Positions 59,521-64,000 of a stretch of DNA of 64,000 nt are shown here, one piece after another. The stretch is from Pseudomonas graminis (GTDB taxonomy: Bacteria > Pseudomonadota > Gammaproteobacteria > Pseudomonadales > Pseudomonadaceae). The notes under the pieces are model-generated. The model did not search any database. It saw only the letters and a program-made list of their open reading frames with translations, and was not told the origin of the DNA. A program made the translations under genes and the position numbers. Location of the stretch: positions 62,001 to 126,000 of the forward strand of contig NZ_SOCR01000008.1 of the NCBI RefSeq assembly GCF_004364335.1. The letters are read 5' to 3'. Each line of letters begins with the position of its first letter. The stretch's first letter is position 1.

Positions 59521-60153
59521 TCAGGCAGCAACGCCCAAGCCATACTCCGCGCTTGCGTCCTGCAGCCACATCCACCAGTAATCGGCGAAGCTGCGGCGGA
59601 TGACCAGTTCCCAAGTCTCTTCGCCGGTACGGCGGATCACCAGCTGCGATTTGGCGAACACCGTACCGATGGCTTTACCCACCGGAAAACTGCTCGGGTG
59701 CACGTCGTAGCTGGTTGATTTCATCAGCACTTCGCGGACCTTCGGGCCGGTCAGCTCCAGCAGCGATTGCCCGCCGCTGACGTTGACGATCGCGATGTGC
59801 AGACCCGAGAGCGCCTCTCGCAGCTTCTGCTCGACGGCGAATTCTTCACCGGTCGGCACGATCAGCAGCCACTCATCCGGGCCAAGCCACTGGATCGAAC
59901 TGTCACCGCTGGACACCAGCGCCAGCGCACCCGGCAGTTCCATACCCAGCGCCTTGTGCACGCCGGCGGTGAACGCCGGATCGTGACCATTGCCACGGAT
60001 GGTCAGGTGACCAAGCAGTTTTTTCTCCCGCAGCACGACGCCCGGATTGCTGCGGCCCTTGCCGATCAGGCTTTGAAGGTCAGCATGAAACAGCGGCGAC
60101 TCGGCTTTGGCGTCGGTCGCTGGCCGCTGTTGGTAAACGTTGGCTGTGGTCAT
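59521..60153 (-). CDS. soxG: Sarcosine oxidase gamma subunit
   Basis: The 210-residue subunit of heterotetrameric sarcosine oxidase shows the GcvT-like fold of SoxG (GPDEWLLIVPTGEE, NVSGGQSLLELTGPKVREVL). The gene is separated from soxA by 220 bp holding three REP units, an unusually large gap within this operon. Confidence 0.94.
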   Translation of the reverse strand: MTTANVYQQRPATDAKAESPLFHADLQSLIGKGRSNPGVVLREKKLLGHLTIRGNGHDPAFTAGVHKALGMELPGALALVSSGDSSIQWLGPDEWLLIVPTGEEFAVEQKLREALSGLHIAIVNVSGGQSLLELTGPKVREVLMKSTSYDVHPSSFPVGKAIGTVFAKSQLVIRRTGEETWELVIRRSFADYWWMWLQDASAEYGLGVAA

Positions 60154-60198
60154 AGAGCACCTGTGTTGAATTCTATTGTTTCAGTGAGCGCAGACCTT

Positions 60199-60325
60199 GT
60201 AGGAGCGCGCTTGCCCGCGAAGGGTATTGCTGGCGACAGAGCTTTATCGGATGTACCTATTTTCGCGGGCAAGCGCGCTCCTACAATTGATCGCGTTCCT
60301 CTGTAGGAGCCGGCTTGCTGGCGAA
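60199..60325. repeat. Three REP units inside the sox operon
   Basis: A doublet of the GCGCGCTTGCCCGCGA family (starting 60199, ending 60284) is followed by one unit of the GCCGGCTTGCTGGCGA family (60303-60325). The cluster lies between soxA and soxG, so it may alter mRNA stability or the ratio of subunits. Confidence 0.9.
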
Positions 60326-60373
60326 CCGATCCGGCAACGCGACGTGTAAGACACACCGCGCTCGCCCACCCGA

Positions 60374-63300
60374 TCACTCCACGTTCTGCTGATCACCCTT
60401 CGGATCGAAGAACACCGAGGACACGATTTCCGCCTCGATCACCGACCCATCCGCCAATGGCGCAAACACCCGCTCACCCATGCGCTTCAGCCCGCCCTTC
60501 ACCACACCCATGGCGAACGAATAGCCCAGCGAGTTCGCTGCGTAACTCGACGTCACGTGGCCCACCATCTTCATCGGGATCGACTGCTTCGGATCGAACA
60601 CCAGTTGCGCGCCCTCCGGCAGCCACTGGTTCGGATCAATCGGTTTCAGGCCGACGAGTTGCTTGCGATCTTCCCGCACGCAATCCTCACGGTTCATGCC
60701 GCGCTGGCCGATCCACGAGAACGGCTTGGTGCGACCGACACACCAGCCCATGTTCAAATCGTCCGGGGTCATCGAGCCGTCGGTGTCCTGGCCGACGATG
60801 ATGAAGCCCTTCTCGGCCCGCAAAACGTGCATGGTTTCAGTGCCGTACGGGGTCAGGTTGTACTGCTTGCCGGCTTCGGCGATTTTTTCCAGAACGCCCA
60901 TGGCGTAGTCGGCCTGGATGTTCACTTCGTAGGAAAGCTCACCTGTGAACGAAATCCGGAACACCCGCGCCGGCACACCGCCGACCAGACCTTCTTTCCA
61001 GGTCATGAACGGAAACGCTTCACGGCCCAGGTCGATGTCAGTCACTTCGCTGAGCAGCTTGCGGCTGTTCGGGCCCGACAGCGTCAGGGTCGCGTAGTGA
61101 TCGGTGACGGACGTGAAGTACACCTTCAGGTCCGGCCATTCGGTCTGTTGATAGATTTCCAGCCACTGCAGCACGCGGGCAGCGCCACCGGTCGTGGTGG
61201 TCATGATGAAGTGGTTGTCGGCGATGCAGGCGGTGACACCGTCGTCGAAGACCATGCCGTCTTCCTTGCACATCAGGCCGTAACGGGCCTTGCCCACATC
61301 GAGCTTGGTCCAGGCGTTGGTGTAGATGCGGTTCAGAAACTCACGGGCATCCGGGCCTTGAATGTCGATCTTGCCCAATGTCGATGCGTCCAGCAGACCG
61401 ACGCTGTCGCGCACGGCCTTGCATTCGCGGCGCACGGCGGCATGGATGTCTTCACCAGCTTTCGGGAAATACCACGGACGTTTCCACTGCCCTACGTCCT
61501 CGAACTCGGCGCCGTTCTTCACGTGCCAGGCGTGCAGCGCGGTGAAGCGCACAGGCTCGAAGACGTGACCGCAGTGACGCCCGGCAATGGCGCCGAAGGT
61601 CACCGGCGTGTAGTTCGGGCGGAACATGGTGGTGCCCATTTCCGGGATCGACACGTTCAGCGAGCGGGCCGCAATGGCCAGGCCGTTGACGTTGCCGAGC
61701 TTGCCCTGGTCGGTACCGAAACCCAGCGCCGTGTAGCGTTTGACGTGCTCGACGGACTCGAAACCCTCACGGGTCGCCAGCTCGATGGCCGCTGCGGTGA
61801 CGTCATTCTGAAGGTCAACGAATTGCTTCGGCGCACGGGCGGTGCCCTTCTCGTGCGGCACCTGAAACAGCGCCAGGGTCGGTTCTTCCACGCGGCTCAG
61901 GGCTTTGGGCAGCACACCTTCGACTGGTTTAAACCCGGCTTCGCTGGCAGCACGAACACCACCTTCAAAACCGTCGGCCAACGAGTCGCCGAGGGCGTAA
62001 ACGCCGTTCACGCCGCCGACGCAGACGCGTTTCTGCGGCGCTTCGCCCGGCACGAAGCCGAGGATGTCTTCGCGCCAGACCGGCTTGCCACCGAGGTGCG
62101 AAGCCAGGTGAACGATCGGGCTGTAACCGCCGGAGCTGGCGACCAGATCGCAGTCGAGCCATTCGCCGGGGCTGGCGACTTTGTGGGCCTTGACGTCGAT
62201 GGCCGCCACGCGGGCGGCACTGACGCGCTTGCTGCCACGGGCTTCAACTACGGCGCTGCCGGTCAGGATACGAATGCCTTTGGCGCGGGCTTCTTCCACC
62301 AACGCACCGCGCGGGTTGTGACGCGCATCGGCGACAGCCACCACGTGCAGGCCAGCATCAAGCCAGTCCAGCGCCACGCGATAGGCGTAATCGTTATTGG
62401 TCGACAGCACCAGTTTCTTGCCCGGCGCCACGCCATAACGGCGCACGTAAGTGGAAACGGCGCCCGCCAGCATGTTGCCTGGCACATCATTGTTGCCGTA
62501 AACCAGCGGACGCTCATGGGTGCCGCTCGCCAACACCACGCGCTTGGCGCGAACCCGGTGCATGCGCTGACGCACCTGACCAATCGGTGCGCGGTCGCCG
62601 AGATGATCGGTCAGCCGCTCGTGAATGGTCAGGAAATTGTGGTCGTGGTAGCCGTTCACCGTGGCGCGCGGCAGCAGGGTGACGTTAGGCAAGCCTTTGA
62701 GTTCGGCCACCACCGTCGCCACCCAGTCCGCTGCCGGTTTGCCGTCCAGACTTTCGCGGCTGTCCAGCAGGCTGCCGCCGAATTCTTCCTGCTCGTCCGC
62801 GAGTATGACCCGAGCACCGCTGCGCGCAGCAGCCAGTGCAGCGGCCAGACCTGCAGGCCCGGCGCCGACGACCAGCACGTCGCAGTGCTGGTTCATGTTG
62901 TCGTAGGTGTCCGGATCGAGCTCGGTCGGCGAACGCCCGAGCCCCGCCGCTTTGCGGATGTACTTCTCGTAGGTCATCCAGAACGATTGCGGGTACATGA
63001 AGGTTTTGTAGTAGAAGCCCGGCGGCATCAGCTTGCCGCCGACCTTGCCGAGAATGCCCATCATGTCGGTGTTCACGCTCGGCCAGCCGTTGGTGCTGGT
63101 GGCGACGAGGCCCGAATAGAGCGCCTGTTGCGTGGCACGCACGTTGGGGATCTGCGTGGCTTCGGTCGCGCCGATCTGCAGTACCGCGTTCGGCTCTTCG
63201 GAACCTGCCGCAAAGATGCCGCGAGGTCGGGAATACTTGAAGCTGCGGCCAATAATGTCGACGCCATTGGCGAGCAAGGCGGCGGCCAGGGTGTCGCCTT

Positions 63301-63394
63301 CAAAACCCTGATAGGTCTGGCCATTGAAGTTGAAATTCAGGACCTTGCTGCGATCGATGCGGCCGCCGTTGGGCAGGCGATTGGACTGGCTCAT
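60374..63394 (-). CDS. soxA: Sarcosine oxidase alpha subunit
   Basis: The 1006-residue subunit binds NAD and, at its interface with beta, FMN. It has an N-terminal 2Fe-2S-like/ubiquitin fold region (NFNGQTYQGFEGDTLAAAL), a dinucleotide-binding domain with CDVLVVGAGPAGLAAALAA (about residues 172-190), and a C-terminal GcvT-like folate-binding domain that captures the methyl carbon as methylene-THF. It overlaps the soxD stop by four bases. Confidence 0.96.
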   Translation of the reverse strand: MSQSNRLPNGGRIDRSKVLNFNFNGQTYQGFEGDTLAAALLANGVDIIGRSFKYSRPRGIFAAGSEEPNAVLQIGATEATQIPNVRATQQALYSGLVATSTNGWPSVNTDMMGILGKVGGKLMPPGFYYKTFMYPQSFWMTYEKYIRKAAGLGRSPTELDPDTYDNMNQHCDVLVVGAGPAGLAAALAAARSGARVILADEQEEFGGSLLDSRESLDGKPAADWVATVVAELKGLPNVTLLPRATVNGYHDHNFLTIHERLTDHLGDRAPIGQVRQRMHRVRAKRVVLASGTHERPLVYGNNDVPGNMLAGAVSTYVRRYGVAPGKKLVLSTNNDYAYRVALDWLDAGLHVVAVADARHNPRGALVEEARAKGIRILTGSAVVEARGSKRVSAARVAAIDVKAHKVASPGEWLDCDLVASSGGYSPIVHLASHLGGKPVWREDILGFVPGEAPQKRVCVGGVNGVYALGDSLADGFEGGVRAASEAGFKPVEGVLPKALSRVEEPTLALFQVPHEKGTARAPKQFVDLQNDVTAAAIELATREGFESVEHVKRYTALGFGTDQGKLGNVNGLAIAARSLNVSIPEMGTTMFRPNYTPVTFGAIAGRHCGHVFEPVRFTALHAWHVKNGAEFEDVGQWKRPWYFPKAGEDIHAAVRRECKAVRDSVGLLDASTLGKIDIQGPDAREFLNRIYTNAWTKLDVGKARYGLMCKEDGMVFDDGVTACIADNHFIMTTTTGGAARVLQWLEIYQQTEWPDLKVYFTSVTDHYATLTLSGPNSRKLLSEVTDIDLGREAFPFMTWKEGLVGGVPARVFRISFTGELSYEVNIQADYAMGVLEKIAEAGKQYNLTPYGTETMHVLRAEKGFIIVGQDTDGSMTPDDLNMGWCVGRTKPFSWIGQRGMNREDCVREDRKQLVGLKPIDPNQWLPEGAQLVFDPKQSIPMKMVGHVTSSYAANSLGYSFAMGVVKGGLKRMGERVFAPLADGSVIEAEIVSSVFFDPKGDQQNVE

Positions 63395-63705
63395 ACCTGA
63401 TCTCCCTTTCTGATCGCAGGCGCAGGATTGACGAACTGAGGCTGCGTGCCGATCGGATAGGTTTCGAGAATTTCGTAGGTCACGGTGTCACGCGTGGTGT
63501 TGAAGTACTGACGGCAACCCGCTGCGTGAATCCACAACTCGTGATGCAGACCGCGCGGGTTGTCGCGGAAGAACATGTAGTCGCCCCACTCCTCGTCGGT
63601 GCAGGCAGCCGGATCCAGCGGACGCGGGATGTGGGCCTGACCGGAGACGTGGAATTCCTCTTCGGAGCGCAGTTCGCCACAGTGAGGACAGAAGATGTGC
63701 AGCAT
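63391..63705 (-). CDS. soxD: Sarcosine oxidase delta subunit
   Basis: The 104-residue subunit has the zinc-binding start MLHIFCPHCG (Cys6, Cys9) and a later HAAGCRQYFNTTRDT, as in SoxD. It overlaps soxA by four bases and follows soxB after 21 bases. Confidence 0.96.
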   Translation of the reverse strand: MLHIFCPHCGELRSEEEFHVSGQAHIPRPLDPAACTDEEWGDYMFFRDNPRGLHHELWIHAAGCRQYFNTTRDTVTYEILETYPIGTQPQFVNPAPAIRKGDQV

Positions 63706-63726
63706 GGGATTTCTCCTGTGAGTGGG

Positions 63727-64000
63727 TCAGTGCGCAACCGCAGCGGCGCCGTGCTCGTCGATGAGCGCGCCGTTGTGGAACCGGTCAATTGAGAAGGGCT
63801 TGGCCAGCGGGTGCATTTCGCCTTTCGCCAAACTGGCGGCAAACACGTTGCCCGAGCCCGGCGTGGCCTTGAAGCCACCGGTGCCCCAACCGCAGTTGAA
63901 GAACATGTTCGGCACAGGCGTTTTGGAGATGATCGGGCAAGCGTCCGGTGTGGTGTCGACGATGCCGCCCCACTGGCGGTTCATGCGCACCCGCGAAAGC
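63727..64000 (-). CDS. soxB: Sarcosine oxidase beta subunit (partial)
   Basis: Only the C-terminal 91 codons are in the window; the gene continues past the edge. The segment MFFNCGWGTGGFKATPGSG is the SoxB C-terminal flavin region, and the neighbours are soxD and soxA. This subunit carries covalent FMN and FAD and oxidises sarcosine to glycine. Confidence 0.93.
   Translation of the reverse strand, partial: LSRVRMNRQWGGIVDTTPDACPIISKTPVPNMFFNCGWGTGGFKATPGSGNVFAASLAKGEMHPLAKPFSIDRFHNGALIDEHGAAAVAH

Noticed and set aside
19058..60325. CRISPR-like reading of the recurring 20-23 bp repeats
   Set aside because: The repeats are dispersed, mostly in inverted pairs after stop codons, with no regular spacers and no cas genes.
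60557..63400. A 947-codon plus-strand reading frame
   Set aside because: It is the antisense shadow of soxA, caused by high GC codon use; its translation has no recognisable domain.

Overview
The window is chromosomal DNA of a Pseudomonas, most likely from the fluorescens/syringae side of the genus rather than P. aeruginosa. The basis is gene content and order: davBA, pqqFABCDE-M, paired acyl-CoA dehydrogenases around a GGDEF gene, bioBFHCD, glcB, and a sox-purU-fdhA cluster. It is supported by a GacA-type upstream site with an RsmX-like small RNA and by two families of short palindromic repeats (cores GCGCGCTTGCCCGCGA and GCCGGCTTGCTGGCGA). No insertion sequence, prophage, CRISPR array, tRNA or rRNA was seen. 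The species cannot be fixed from the sequence alone.

Layout. 1-4.5 kb: a YjfI/PspA membrane-stress pair, a FUSC-type membrane protein, a polyphosphate kinase 2 and a DeoR regulator. 4.6-7.9 kb: a tightly overlapping minus-strand operon (KdgT-type permease, DUF1537 four-carbon acid-sugar kinase, PdxA2) that, with the DeoR gene, looks like a threonate-type acid-sugar pathway yielding DHAP. 8.1-11.3 kb: an Lrp regulator and davBA, which take L-lysine to 5-aminovalerate. 11.3-19 kb: the full PQQ cofactor operon pqqFABCDE plus the peptidase pqqM, including the 23-residue PqqA precursor. 19-26 kb: an EamA transporter, a YqaE peptide, RsmX, and two acyl-CoA dehydrogenases separated by a membrane diguanylate cyclase. 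26.3-31.4 kb: a small flagellar-rod-like protein and the biotin operon bioBFHCD, with a BirA-type operator overlapping the bioB promoter.

31.5-44.1 kb is mostly core housekeeping: comF, modE, a Tat-exported PhoX phosphatase, srkA, rarD, a GcvR-like ACT protein, malate synthase G, an orphan receiver protein, and a cNMP/CBS/DUF294 protein beside a DnaQ-type exonuclease. 44.2-50 kb is a cell-surface-signalling iron-uptake locus (ECF sigma, anti-sigma, TonB receptor with signalling domain, PepSY-TM reductase) organised like foxIRAB. 50.2-51.5 kb is a small accessory block: an orphan Hcp followed by a glycine-zipper protein and a three-helix membrane protein. I read it as a type VI secretion effector/immunity pair; it is the best candidate for something little described. 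51.8-57.1 kb holds an MFS transporter, a GST, a RimB-like protease, an acyltransferase and two small exported proteins. 57.2-64 kb is the methyl-group oxidation operon soxB(partial)DAG-purU-fdhA, which oxidises sarcosine and the one-carbon units it releases.

Regulation can be read at several points: PsrA-like operators over an acyl-CoA dehydrogenase promoter, an 18-bp palindrome between lrp and davB, Fur-like boxes at the fox-like locus, twin TCACATGTGA palindromes between the pspA-like operon and the FUSC gene, an intra-operon terminator after pqqA, and a repeat cluster splitting soxA from soxG. All regulator assignments are motif-based inferences.
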